From Bacillota bacterium (lineage in GTDB: Bacteria > Bacillota > Sulfobacillia > JAJYWN01): 64,000 nt of DNA. Under the pieces are notes generated by a model, which had not been told where the DNA came from, did no database searches, and saw only the letters and a program-made list of their open reading frames with translations. The position numbers and the translations under genes are program-made. Each line of letters opens with the position of its first letter. Position 1 is the first letter of the stretch. The DNA lies in contig JAJYWN010000075.1 of NCBI GenBank assembly GCA_021791495.1, positions 62,001 through 126,000 on the forward strand, read 5' to 3'. Positions 9,081 to 17,600 of the stretch are shown piece after piece.

Positions 9081-9253
9081 CTCTTCCCGGGGAATCACCC
9101 TGTGGCGACTTCGACACCTCATTGGGCTTCCTCGCGCATAGAGAAGAGCGGGGGGTTCGCGGGCGCCAGTCTGGCCGATGAAGCGGAACCTTCTCAGAAG
9201 CGGAACCGTCCTGTCGCCATATGACTAGGCCAAGACATCTACGAGAGGGAGCG

Positions 9254-9991
9254 ATGAACCAAGAGGTTTATGATCGATTAGCCAAAACAGCAGCCCTTTT
9301 CAACCCCGGGGAGGTTATCCTTGAAAGCCCGATTGTCGTGAACCGACGGGTCTGGAAACGTTTCATCATCAAGACCCACATCATTCAGATGGGCGAGGAT
9401 CTCGTGGGAGTCGTGCGTCGCTACGCTTCCCCGCACATACGACTAGGTGACATCGTTTTCGTCGGGCACAAGGCTACCGCCATTGCCCAGGGGCGCTACG
9501 TGCATGCGAGCCAGGTCAGGCCCAGGTGGCTGGCACGTTTCCTCGCTGCCCGCATCCGGCGGCGGGCTTTCGGCTACGGCTTGTCCAAACCAACCACCAT
9601 GGAAGTGGCCATCCGCGAGATCGGTGTTCCCATGATTCTGGTAGCCTGTGCCGCGCACCTAGTCGGGCGGGCCTTGGGGCGCCACGGGGATTTCTACAGG
9701 GTGGCGGGCGTCCGCGTCTCCTCGATCGACGGTACCACTACGTGGGCCCAACCTCCCTACAATGAGTACATCGTGCTGGCCCCCAAAGACCCCGATAAGC
9801 TGGCCCAGCGCATCGCCGACCGGTTGGGGGCGCGTGCCGCCATCGTCGACCTCAACGACGCCGGTGCGGAAATCCTTGGCGCCTCCAAAGGGGTGGACCG
9901 CCGCCATCTCCGCCAGCTATTGGCCGACAATCCGTTGGGCCAGGGGGCCTTCAGTGCGCCCCTGGGAATCGTCCGGCGCGCGAGAGCCTAA
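9254..9991 (+). CDS. CofE-like protein (F420-0:gamma-glutamyl ligase family)
   Basis: A protein of 245 residues resembling the CofE/FbiB-type ligase fold. Indicators are a GDIVFVGHKATAIAQGR stretch in the first third, a Gly-rich middle with a substrate-loop-like IDGTT, and a C-terminal SKGVDRRHLRQLLADNPLGQG segment characteristic of the family. Authentic CofE adds glutamates to coenzyme F420. Short stand-alone relatives occur in many bacteria without F420, and their substrate is unknown. The start is ATG 9254, chosen for GAGAGGGA just upstream; an in-frame ATG at 9221 has no such site. It follows the ArsA-like cluster after a terminator and is convergent with the lipoprotein gene beyond. Confidence 0.72.
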   Translation: MNQEVYDRLAKTAALFNPGEVILESPIVVNRRVWKRFIIKTHIIQMGEDLVGVVRRYASPHIRLGDIVFVGHKATAIAQGRYVHASQVRPRWLARFLAARIRRRAFGYGLSKPTTMEVAIREIGVPMILVACAAHLVGRALGRHGDFYRVAGVRVSSIDGTTTWAQPPYNEYIVLAPKDPDKLAQRIADRLGARAAIVDLNDAGAEILGASKGVDRRHLRQLLADNPLGQGAFSAPLGIVRRARA

Positions 9992-10024
9992 CCGGCGAGA
10001 CCCCTAGCCCAGCGCGGATGTCAA

Positions 10025-11005
10025 TCATGGCTGCCATTCGATATGCCATCCCGGAACCAGCTCGACAGACCTTTTGGTCTTGGCAAGATAGATCCAGACA
10101 GTTAGCGCCTTGTCCTTTCCCACTACATAGAGGACGTCGCCGGTCTTGGCATTGACCCGCTCTTCCGATGTGAAGTCGCCGGTCTTCTTGGGTAGGTGGA
10201 AGTCCTTGGGCAACGGGTTCTTCGGACTAGGTGGCTGGGGCCGCTCATCGCCCTTGAGATCAAAATACCGGACTGGGTCAGGGTTTTTGGCGTCCGGCGT
10301 GGAGTCGTAGTAGACCAGACCCCTGTCTTTGTCCCAATAGGCGGGGCCGAGCCAGTGTCCAGGTGCCGCTTCCTTGATGACACTCACCGACCCGGTGCGC
10401 AGATCCGCCACAACCAGGTCGGCTCGCTCCAGGGCCGGGTCCTTGTAGTCCTGGCGGTTCTGGCGCAAGAAGACCTTGTCGCCCTCAGGGCTCCATCTGT
10501 GGCCACCTCCGTGCGTCTCACAAACGACTTTTCCATCGGACGCGTCATAGAAGGTCGTACTGCCTTCGGGATAGCCCGGGCCCCCAACCATCAGATACTG
10601 GCCCGACGGCGCCCAGTCGACCTCGCCCGGAACGTCGGGGCTCTCTCCCAAGAAGACGAGCTTATCCGCGGGAACGCCCACGCTAATGGTTGTCTTGGAA
10701 TCGAACCGGTAGATGACTAGGGTGGCGCTGATAGGCTCCTTCTGGCGTGCCAGGTAAGCCATGGCCTTCCCGTCGGGCGACCAGGCCGGCTGGCCGCAAT
10801 CTCCATCCGGCGCTTCCCAGACCACCTTCCTCTCCTGCAGGTCGAAGACGCTGGGGCGCCCGGCAGGGCTGAGGAACGCGAACCTGCCGGGCGGAAGCTT
10901 GGCGTCGCCGCCACCACACGCGATTACCAGCATGGAGATGGCCAGCAGAAGGGTAGTCAAGGCCAAGATGGTAAGGGTCCGGATCGGAACACGGTGGCTT
11001 ACCAC
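10025..11005 (-). CDS. Lipoprotein with WD40/TolB-like beta-propeller repeats
   Basis: A 326-residue exported lipoprotein. The N-terminus has a basic start, a hydrophobic core and a lipobox ending VIAC with Cys30, then GGG. The mature part contains propeller-like repeats of the TolB/WD40-like type, for example QPAWSPDGKAMAYLAR near residue 95 and further blades with WSPEGDKV and WAPSGQYL. Such proteins usually scaffold interactions at the outer face of the membrane; no catalytic role is implied. The start is GTG 11005 with GAGGAGG seven bases upstream. It is transcribed alone, divergent from the restriction-modification pair. Binding partners unknown. Confidence 0.8.
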   Translation of the reverse strand: MVSHRVPIRTLTILALTTLLLAISMLVIACGGGDAKLPPGRFAFLSPAGRPSVFDLQERKVVWEAPDGDCGQPAWSPDGKAMAYLARQKEPISATLVIYRFDSKTTISVGVPADKLVFLGESPDVPGEVDWAPSGQYLMVGGPGYPEGSTTFYDASDGKVVCETHGGGHRWSPEGDKVFLRQNRQDYKDPALERADLVVADLRTGSVSVIKEAAPGHWLGPAYWDKDRGLVYYDSTPDAKNPDPVRYFDLKGDERPQPPSPKNPLPKDFHLPKKTGDFTSEERVNAKTGDVLYVVGKDKALTVWIYLAKTKRSVELVPGWHIEWQP

Positions 11006-11028
11006 GGCGAAGCCTCCTCACCGGCTTG

Positions 11029-11044
11029 AATCCTTGGTCCCATC
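11029..11044. repeat. Direct repeat, left copy, flanking the restriction-modification genes
   Basis: AATCCTTGGTCCCATC here matches GATTCTTGGTCCCATC at 13132-13147 in 14 of 16 positions, with 12 consecutive identities (CTTGGTCCCATC). The copies bracket the methyltransferase and endonuclease genes and could be the trace of an insertion event. Confidence 0.5.
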
Positions 11045-11292
11045 CATTCTGTGGACCACACGCTGCTCCCTGTCACTAGGACACCACGATCGTAGGGAGC
11101 CCCGAGTACTCTGGCCAGAAGTCTTGGAATTTTGACAGTAGCAGCAGGAATTGCGGGTTCGGCCCCGAACACTAGTTCGCATAAGGACGAAATCCGCAGG
11201 GGAATTGGCATGCTCCTCGAATGTAGCGACTGTGCTTGCGCGACAGGCCGCACCCACGTGTCTCGTACTAGCCTAGCTTTGGAGGGATTCCA

Positions 11293-12174
11293 ATGGAACC
11301 AGTTAGAATGGCTCAGGAACGCCTCCCGGAGCTCACGGACTCCCTAATCATCCAGGGTGATGCAAGAGTCGCGCTACGTAAGCTTCCTGACCAGTCCATT
11401 CAGTGCTGTGTCACGTCTCCTCCCTATTGGAGTCTCCGGGACTACGACATGCCGGGGCAGATCGGTCTTGAACCTTCGGTCTACCAGTTCATTAACCGGT
11501 TGATCGAGGTCTTCGCCGAGGTGAGGAGAGTCCTAAGGGACGACGGCGTCCTGTGGTTGAACATCGGCGACGCCTATACCAGTGGGGATCGTGGATACAG
11601 AGCTCCGGACAAGAAGAACCCGGTGAGGGCCATGTCTTATCGGCCAGAGACACCGGAAGGACTCAAGCCCAAGGATCTGATTGGGATTCCCTGGCGGTTA
11701 GCTTTGGCCCTACAACAAGACGGCTGGTATCTGCGTTCTGACGTTATTTGGGAAAAGCCGAACTGCATGCCAGAAAGTATGAAAGACCGGCCCACACGTG
11801 CGCATGAGTATCTGTTCTTACTGACAAAATCTGAACGGTACTATTATGACTACAGGGCGGTAAAAGAACGCGGCAGGAACAGACGTACGGTTTGGTCGAT
11901 CAATACACAGCCTTTCAACGGGGCCCATTTTGCCACTTTTCCACCGGCTCTGGTTGATCCTTGCATAAGAGCCGGATCAAGGGTGGGGGATTTTGTCTTG
12001 GACCCGTTCCTTGGCTCCGGAACGGTTGGGCTGGTCTGCAACCAATTGGACCGCAAGTACGTTGGAATCGAGCTTAACCCGGAATACGTGAAGATGGCGG
12101 ACAAACGCCTGAACGAGATCGGAAAACAGCCTCAACTAATGCTGGTGAGCGGCGGTGACGATGGTGAGTCTTAG
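11293..12174 (+). CDS. Type II DNA methyltransferase, N4-cytosine type (XmaI-like system)
   Basis: A 293-residue adenosylmethionine-dependent DNA methyltransferase of the beta order: catalytic motif IV TSPPYWS (Ser42-Pro-Pro-Tyr45) comes first and the AdoMet-binding motif I LDPFLGSG (from residue 236) near the C-terminus. The SPPY form is typical of N4-cytosine methylases. The endonuclease encoded directly downstream resembles XmaI/XcyI/Cfr9I, which cut CCCGGG and are paired with N4-cytosine methylases, so the two fit as one system. The start is ATG 11293 after GGAGGG. The end overlaps the endonuclease gene by 14 bases. The specificity is inferred, not shown. Confidence 0.88.
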   Translation: MEPVRMAQERLPELTDSLIIQGDARVALRKLPDQSIQCCVTSPPYWSLRDYDMPGQIGLEPSVYQFINRLIEVFAEVRRVLRDDGVLWLNIGDAYTSGDRGYRAPDKKNPVRAMSYRPETPEGLKPKDLIGIPWRLALALQQDGWYLRSDVIWEKPNCMPESMKDRPTRAHEYLFLLTKSERYYYDYRAVKERGRNRRTVWSINTQPFNGAHFATFPPALVDPCIRAGSRVGDFVLDPFLGSGTVGLVCNQLDRKYVGIELNPEYVKMADKRLNEIGKQPQLMLVSGGDDGES

Positions 12175-13132
12175 ACTACCCGAGCCGGACCTACAGATCG
12201 CCTTTTCCAGTCGCCTGCTTCAGGCAAGGCAGGAGTTTCTGCAGGAGGCCCTGTTGAGGACCCTATCGGACATGGACGTGAAGACTCTTGATGCGGAGGT
12301 GCATCAATACGTGCCTTCCGATGGCCTTCGCGTCATGGTGGGGCATGGACTTCGGGCAGAAATGGTCTTTGCGTTGCCCTCGGTGCTGAAGAGGAACCCG
12401 CGCCTCATCGCCTATTATCGGCTCGTGCTGGGATTTTCCCGGAAAGAGATCTATTCCAGGTCTCCGGGGATGAGCGAGTTTCAGCAGTCTGAGGACCACG
12501 GAACACTTTCCGCCCGTCAGGAGGCGGCTCTTCCACACCTTTGCGTCGAGATCAACCGAGTCGCCAGCATGCTGGTTCAGGCTATAGCCCCGAAGGTAAC
12601 TGCCCAACTTCTCGATGACCTCTCTCTTCTGACATACGGCCCCCAGCTTCGCGGAGGGCGGAACGTGTCACTCGGCACGGACGCGACAGGCCAGGTATTT
12701 GAGGTTATCCGCAAGCTCATTGGCTCCCACGCTCTAGAGGTGACAGAGAAGCACATCATCTTTGCGGACTCCACGGGTCGAACGGTCGAGGTACGTTTCA
12801 GCAACGACCCCGACATCGCGGTCGCAAGCGTCAAAGGTGATTCCAGGTCGCCTATGCTGGCCATCGAGATCAAGGGTGGGACCGACCTGTCCAACATCCA
12901 CAACCGCCTTGGAGAAGCCGAGAAGAGCCACCTCAAGGCAAAGGAACGCGGCTTCAACGAGCTCTGGACGGTGCTCAACGTACGAGGGCTCTCCGAGGAA
13001 GCACTTCGACGGGGTTCGCCCACAACTACCAGGTTCATCGATCTGGCGGACATCGTCACCGGCGAGGGACCAGCGCACGAGGCATTTAAGGAACTCCTTC
13101 TCGAGAAGCTTAGGCTCCCGGAGAGCGGCTAG
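12161..13132 (+). CDS. Type II restriction endonuclease, XcyI/XmaI family
   Basis: A protein of 323 residues. The N-terminus SLRLPEPDLQIAFS and the central LLTYGPQLRGG match what I recall of the XmaI/XcyI/Cfr9I family, whose members recognise CCCGGG. A PD-(D/E)xK nuclease core is visible: Pro-Asp218, then E236-I-K238 followed by GG. Starts GTG 12155, ATG 12161 and GTG 12164 are all possible; ATG is chosen because family members begin with SLRLP. It overlaps the methyltransferase gene, which keeps protection and cutting linked. No control (C) protein gene is present. Its 3' end abuts the right copy of a short direct repeat. Confidence 0.85.
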   Translation: MVSLRLPEPDLQIAFSSRLLQARQEFLQEALLRTLSDMDVKTLDAEVHQYVPSDGLRVMVGHGLRAEMVFALPSVLKRNPRLIAYYRLVLGFSRKEIYSRSPGMSEFQQSEDHGTLSARQEAALPHLCVEINRVASMLVQAIAPKVTAQLLDDLSLLTYGPQLRGGRNVSLGTDATGQVFEVIRKLIGSHALEVTEKHIIFADSTGRTVEVRFSNDPDIAVASVKGDSRSPMLAIEIKGGTDLSNIHNRLGEAEKSHLKAKERGFNELWTVLNVRGLSEEALRRGSPTTTRFIDLADIVTGEGPAHEAFKELLLEKLRLPESG

Positions 13133-13147
13133 ATTCTTGGTCCCATC
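13132..13147. repeat. Direct repeat, right copy, flanking the restriction-modification genes
   Basis: GATTCTTGGTCCCATC, partner of the copy at 11029-11044. It begins at the last base of the endonuclease stop codon. Confidence 0.5.
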
Positions 13148-13163
13148 TGACACACTGTCCGGA

Positions 13164-13970
13164 TCATCCTCCTTGCGCTTCAAACCGCCGGACCCCAGAG
13201 GTCCACACTAGGCGAGAAAGGGTGAACAGGCCGGTAATCCAGAGCACCTGAGTCATGAGCGCCTGGGCCATGGCTTCTGGGGCCAGCCGGCCGAGTAGGC
13301 CGGAGACCGGGATGTAGAACAGCTGCTGGAAGGGAAGGGCGGTGGCCAGCCGGCGTAGCATAGCCGGAAGGAAGTCATTCGGGATGATAATGCCGGAGAA
13401 CAGGGCGTACAGCTCAAACGTCAGGTCCCGCAGGGTGTCGGTCCGCCCGATCCAGAAGGCCAGGATGCCAAGAATGAACTGGGTCAGAAACCAGATCAGG
13501 AAACCGTCGGCGACAGAAATCAGAGCGAAGAGGAGCCGCGGTACCGAAGGCAGGGGCAAGCCGAAGACCAAAGCCATCGCGGCGTAAGACCCCATCCCGA
13601 CGACGAGGTAGAAGCTCATGGGCCCGGCCGTGCGCCCCAGGCTGTAGAGCTGGTAGTCCAAGGGTCGGGCGAGCAGGCCCCCCAAGTTGCCGGAGTTGAT
13701 GTCCTGCCAGGTCTGAGAGGAGACCGCGCCGGCCTGGTTCACGACCAGGGACACCAGGCGGATCAGCAGGTAGTACGCGACGATGTCGGCGAACCCGTAG
13801 CCCTTCACTTCCATGCGGCCGCCGAACACGACCTTCCACACGAAAACGGTGATGAGCAGCATCACCGGGATGTTGGCCAGGGAGGCCAGGAAGTTCGCTC
13901 CGTACTCGCGCATCCGCCGGACCTGCAGCCGGTAGGCGCCGCGGGCCACCATCAGGTCATGCCACCTCAT
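13164..13970 (-). CDS. ABC-2 family transporter permease, subunit B
   Basis: A 268-residue membrane protein with six predicted helices, belonging to the ABC-2 permease group typified by long cytosolic N-termini and sequences such as WQDINSGNLGGLLARPLDYQLYSLGR. This group works as two different permeases with one ATPase in efflux of drugs, antibiotics or polysaccharides. It lies 17 bases after its sister permease in an operon MerR-acetyltransferase, ATPase, permease A, permease B. It starts with ATG 13970 behind AGGTGAGG. It is the last gene of the operon and is convergent with the restriction endonuclease gene. Confidence 0.87.
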   Translation of the reverse strand: MRWHDLMVARGAYRLQVRRMREYGANFLASLANIPVMLLITVFVWKVVFGGRMEVKGYGFADIVAYYLLIRLVSLVVNQAGAVSSQTWQDINSGNLGGLLARPLDYQLYSLGRTAGPMSFYLVVGMGSYAAMALVFGLPLPSVPRLLFALISVADGFLIWFLTQFILGILAFWIGRTDTLRDLTFELYALFSGIIIPNDFLPAMLRRLATALPFQQLFYIPVSGLLGRLAPEAMAQALMTQVLWITGLFTLSRLVWTSGVRRFEAQGG

Positions 13971-13987
13971 TTCACAGACCTCACCTT

Positions 13988-14785
13988 CTAGCCGCCGGGC
14001 GACTCATAGCCGGCGACAGCCGCCCGCCAGGAGTAGCTCAAGACGACGGACCACACCATGCACAGGGCCGCGGCGCCCAGGGTGACGGGGGCGGCCGGCG
14101 ATTTCCCCAGCATCACCAGGGTCGGGAAGGTCGCCGTCAGCCCGGCCGGCAACACGTAACTGAGGAAGAATCTCAATCCGGTGGGGAAGGCGGTCACCGG
14201 ATAGTTGCCCAGGGCGGTCAGTTGGAAGAAGAACTGCCTGATCTCGCCGACTTGGCCATGGTTGAAGGCAAGCATGGCGGCGGTGGCCTGCATCAAGGTG
14301 AGGGCCAGCTTGCCAAGACTCAACAACACGTAGCCTTCGATAAACGACGCGGCCGTCACCGGAAGCCGGTGGGCCTTGATCAGAGTCAGGGCCAGGGCCA
14401 GCGCGGGTAACAGATAGCGCAGGAACGACGCCACGTGGACATCCTCCGCCGCCAGGGCGAAGAGGGGATTGACGGGCCGGGCCAGGTACTTGTCCAAGTC
14501 CCCGCGCAGGACCTTATCGGAGAGAGAAGCCCGGTTCCAGAAGTTCCAGACCAGTTGGTGCAGGCCCGGAAGATAGGAAACGGCGGTGAACAGCGCCAGC
14601 TCCGGCAGTCCCCAGCCGGCGAAGGCGCCGGTCGTCCCCAGCACCGCCCACCAGAACACGAGCGACCGGGCCATGTACAGGCCGAACTGGACCATGGTCA
14701 GGTACATGTCCCACCGGTAGGCGGCAAAGTCCTTGAAGGTGATGATCCAATACCGCCGCAGAAGCCGGAGATGTTTGCGCGTCAT
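13988..14785 (-). CDS. ABC-2 family transporter permease, subunit A
   Basis: A 265-residue permease with six predicted membrane helices. A cytosolic N-terminus (FKDFAAYRWDMYLTMVQFG) and a loop LSDKVLRGDLDKYLARPVN match the equivalent element in the sister permease, so the two probably form a heterodimer. The ATG overlaps the stop of the ATPase gene as ATGA, giving tight translational coupling. The cargo is unknown; the fused acetyltransferase-regulator upstream suggests resistance to, or export of, an amine-containing small molecule, which is inference only. Confidence 0.87.
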   Translation of the reverse strand: MTRKHLRLLRRYWIITFKDFAAYRWDMYLTMVQFGLYMARSLVFWWAVLGTTGAFAGWGLPELALFTAVSYLPGLHQLVWNFWNRASLSDKVLRGDLDKYLARPVNPLFALAAEDVHVASFLRYLLPALALALTLIKAHRLPVTAASFIEGYVLLSLGKLALTLMQATAAMLAFNHGQVGEIRQFFFQLTALGNYPVTAFPTGLRFFLSYVLPAGLTATFPTLVMLGKSPAAPVTLGAAALCMVWSVVLSYSWRAAVAGYESPGG

Positions 14786-15783
14786 TCCACGGCCAATCTC
14801 TTCTCATAGACGTTCCGGATCACCGAATCGAGGCGGGGAGGTTGGACGTTGAGGTCGGTGATGCCACCCAAGGCCACGAGTCGGGCGACGGCCTCCACGG
14901 CCGCGGCGCGGGGCACCTTGAGCGTCAGCCGGCCGCTCGTGGCGGTAACCGCCTCGTCCACCGGCCCATCGTAGACCGCGCCGCCGGCGGATTGGAGTTC
15001 TGCCAGAAGGGTCTTTCTTGCCGCGGGGCCGCCAAGGTACTGGATGTCGATCACCTTGTGGTCATCCAGTTCCTTGAGGGGGCCGACGGCCCCGTCGTAA
15101 ATGATCCTGCCGCCGTCCAGAATCAGGACCCTCTGGGCCAGGGCTTCGATATCGTTCATGTCGTGGGTGGTGAGAACGATGGTGGTACCTTTGTCACGGT
15201 TCAGTTGGCGGAGGAACTCCCGCACCCTCTCCTTGGCGACCGAGTCCAGCCCGATGGTGGGCTCGTCGAGGAAGAGGACCTCCGGTGTGTGGAGGAGCGA
15301 CGCGGCGATTTCGGCCCGCATGCGCTGTCCCAGGGAGAGCTTGCGGACGGGGATGTGCAGGAGCCCGCCGATATCTAGCATCTCCGAGAACTGCCGGACC
15401 CTCTGATCGAAGGCGGCGCGGTCGATCTCGTAGATATCGGCGTAAAGGCGGAGGGACTCGATCACCGGTATGTCGTACCAGAGCAGCGACCTCTGCCCAA
15501 AGACCAGCCCGATGTGGTAAGTGTACCGGTACCGGTCGCGCTGAGGGTCAAACCCGAGGACGCGGACGTGGCCGGCGGTCGGAGTGAGGATCCCGGTCAA
15601 GACCTTGACCGTGGTGGTCTTTCCAGCGCCGTTAGGGCCGATGAGGCCCAGCACCTGCCCCTTCGGGACGGTGAAGTTAATGGAGTCCAAGGCACGCTTC
15701 TTTACCTTCGGCGGGGCGAAAGCTGGTCTCCGGGGCGGTGCCGGCACAGTGTAGTCCTTGACAAGGTCCCGCACTTCGATCAC
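14782..15783 (-). CDS. ABC-2 type transporter ATP-binding protein
   Basis: ATPase of the exporter. Walker A GPNGAGKTT, Q-loop, signature LSLGQRMRAE and Walker B VLFLDEPTIGLD are followed by TTHDM. A C-terminal domain of about 90 residues is typical of drug-efflux ATPases of the DrrA/NatA group. I place the start at GTG 15783, which overlaps the upstream stop as GTGA and has AAAGGA about nine bases before it; an upstream GTG at 15813 would give a longer product without a good ribosome binding site. The coupling ties its translation to the regulator-acetyltransferase gene. Confidence 0.9.
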   Translation of the reverse strand: MIEVRDLVKDYTVPAPPRRPAFAPPKVKKRALDSINFTVPKGQVLGLIGPNGAGKTTTVKVLTGILTPTAGHVRVLGFDPQRDRYRYTYHIGLVFGQRSLLWYDIPVIESLRLYADIYEIDRAAFDQRVRQFSEMLDIGGLLHIPVRKLSLGQRMRAEIAASLLHTPEVLFLDEPTIGLDSVAKERVREFLRQLNRDKGTTIVLTTHDMNDIEALAQRVLILDGGRIIYDGAVGPLKELDDHKVIDIQYLGGPAARKTLLAELQSAGGAVYDGPVDEAVTATSGRLTLKVPRAAAVEAVARLVALGGITDLNVQPPRLDSVIRNVYEKRLAVE

Positions 15784-17300
15784 TTCTTCAGGTCCTTTCG
15801 ATAACAAACCCACATGCGGTCGACGGTGAACCCGAGGGAGAGGGGGACTCTGTTGCTGGTGCGAGAGAAGGAACTGACCTCGGTGGTCACCGCCTCCATG
15901 CCACGCCCGGCCGCGTAGCGGAGGAGGTATTTCCAGAGATCCGCTTCGACCCAGGTGCCCTCGTGGGCAGGCAAGACGTCAACGTAGATACGCCGGCTCC
16001 CTTTGCTATTCCAGAGGCTGGCCACGGCTTGGCCGTCCAGAAAGGCGGTGAAGAAGGTGTCCATCGGAAAGGAGAGGCCGGCGGCCAGTAGATCCTCGGG
16101 TCGGGGCGGATAAAAGCCTGGCCGGCCGCCCCGCACCTGCTCGGAAAGCTGAAGGGCCAATCGGAGCTGGTCCATGTCGCCTACAGGTCGAATGTCCAGG
16201 CGACCGAAACCGCTCTTGCGTCTCTGCCTACCGGCGTTTTCAGCTACGGCCCCGCTGCTGGGGCCGGTGGTGGGGTCGCTGTTCTGGGCATGACTCTTGA
16301 GGTCGAACGCCAGGTCCCATCCGTAGAATTCAGGTCTGTACCCCGACACCTTCAAAAAGGAAATGGCCTGGTTGGCCTCGGGAGAAAGATAGGCGTCGGC
16401 GAAGGAGGCGCCTCTTTCGAGGGCCATCTGCTCGGCGCGTCGGAGCAGCGCGCGGCCAATGCCCTGTGACCGGTACTCGGGAACGACGTACGGCCCCTCC
16501 AACCGCACCTGCCCGGCCCGAAGGCGCTCCGGCTCGACACCGAGCGCCACGAAACCTAACGTACCCGAGCCGTCAGGCATCTGCCGACGGGCCAATACGA
16601 AGTTCTCGGCCGAGATGTCGTAGCTCTTCTCCACCCATCTGGCGATCCTCTCCGCACCCACCGGTTCTTGAGGCATGCCGGTGAGCTCAGAGCGGTATTC
16701 GGCCATGAGCTTCCCTAAGGTCGCGTAGTCGGACGGTGACAGGCCCGCGTATCGTACCGCCTGAGGAGAGAGGAAAAGGGGAACGGTCACGGTGGCGCCA
16801 CCGGTCGTGGTGGCCTCCACCTTCAGTTCCAAGATGCCCGCGGAATCGGGGCTGATGCCCTGCCTGACCATCTCCGCGGCGAGGGGACCCGCCGCGGCGG
16901 CCCACAAGGCTTTGGAGCGAGCTGGGCCCGTGGGATGAGCCGCCATGCCGTCTGCCTTGCCTTCGCGTTCCAGCCTGGTGGCACGTAGCGCGGCGGCCGC
17001 CTCAAGCTGGACATCCAGCGGCTCCCGCCCGGCGCGACGGGCGACAGCCGCCAGCCGGGAGAGGAATTCACCCACCTGTTCCAAGGTTTGCCCCTCGTCT
17101 TGCTGCTGGAGAACCACCCGCAGCAGGTCCAAGACGCGGGGGTCGTAGTAACCGGACCTCCCGCCGCCCGACCGGTTCCGGACCGTCGGGCGGGGAAGGA
17201 GCCCGCTGTCCACGTACAGCCTCAAGGTGCGCTCGTTAATGGTCAGGCCGACGTTCCTAGCCTGGGAGGCCAATTCCCTCAAGGTCAGCCACGACGTCAC
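15780..17300 (-). CDS. MerR-type regulator fused to two GNAT acetyltransferase-like domains
   Basis: About 506 residues. The N-terminal 75 residues are a MerR winged helix (LTLRELASQ then INERTLRLYVDSGLLPRP and a wing ending YYDPRVLDLLR). After a helical stretch, a GNAT domain shows motif A as YRSQGIGRALL with a following SFLKVSGYRPEFYG strand. A second, more degenerate GNAT-like domain fills the last 150 residues. MerR dimers usually carry a small ligand-binding C-terminus; here an enzyme-like module takes that place and could sense or acetylate the exporter's substrate. GTG 17300 has AAGGGGG upstream; TTG 17330 is the alternative. It leads the exporter operon and probably controls its own palindromic promoter. 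Confidence 0.82.
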   Translation of the reverse strand: MTSWLTLRELASQARNVGLTINERTLRLYVDSGLLPRPTVRNRSGGGRSGYYDPRVLDLLRVVLQQQDEGQTLEQVGEFLSRLAAVARRAGREPLDVQLEAAAALRATRLEREGKADGMAAHPTGPARSKALWAAAAGPLAAEMVRQGISPDSAGILELKVEATTTGGATVTVPLFLSPQAVRYAGLSPSDYATLGKLMAEYRSELTGMPQEPVGAERIARWVEKSYDISAENFVLARRQMPDGSGTLGFVALGVEPERLRAGQVRLEGPYVVPEYRSQGIGRALLRRAEQMALERGASFADAYLSPEANQAISFLKVSGYRPEFYGWDLAFDLKSHAQNSDPTTGPSSGAVAENAGRQRRKSGFGRLDIRPVGDMDQLRLALQLSEQVRGGRPGFYPPRPEDLLAAGLSFPMDTFFTAFLDGQAVASLWNSKGSRRIYVDVLPAHEGTWVEADLWKYLLRYAAGRGMEAVTTEVSSFSRTSNRVPLSLGFTVDRMWVCYRKDLKK

Positions 17301-17358
17301 AGCCGTTTCCCCCTTGGCGTTCCGCTCCAACCAGAACGCGTAAGACGTCCGTGGTATG

Positions 17359-17392
17359 ACTATACACTTGACAGCTGGGAACTGTCAAGTGT
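17359..17392 (-). promoter_or_regulatory. Promoter with 11-bp inverted repeat, MerR-type operator
   Basis: On the minus strand TTGACA (17383-17388) and TATAGT (17359-17364) are separated by 18 bases. The perfect inverted repeat ACACTTGACAG, 7-nt spacer, CTGTCAAGTGT (17364-17392) covers the -35 box and the whole spacer up to the edge of the -10 box. MerR regulators bind such palindromes inside promoters with long spacers and untwist them on activation. Autoregulation by the downstream MerR fusion is the natural reading. Confidence 0.7.
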
Positions 17393-17530
17393 GCACAGCA
17401 ATGGTAACCGTGCAACCAGCGCGGTACCAGGCTGAGGAGCCAACTCTCCTGGCGGCGCAAGTCACCGCTGAGGACCAGCCAGCGAAGGCCCGCGGTAGTC
17501 ACCGGGGCGTTGGAGATGGCTGACACGACG

Positions 17531-17568
17531 AGCAGGGGGGCCAGTCCCAAATCCGTGGCCCCCCTGCT
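17531..17568. terminator. Perfect 13-bp hairpin after the small membrane protein operon
   Basis: AGCAGGGGGGCCA and TGGCCCCCCTGCT form a perfect 13-bp stem with a 12-nt loop. It lies 33 bases beyond the stop of the minus-strand gene ending at 17601 and probably ends that transcript, although there is no clear T-tract on either strand. Confidence 0.55.
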
Positions 17569-17600
17569 ACCTATCGTGAGATCCTGATCAGGTTATTTCC

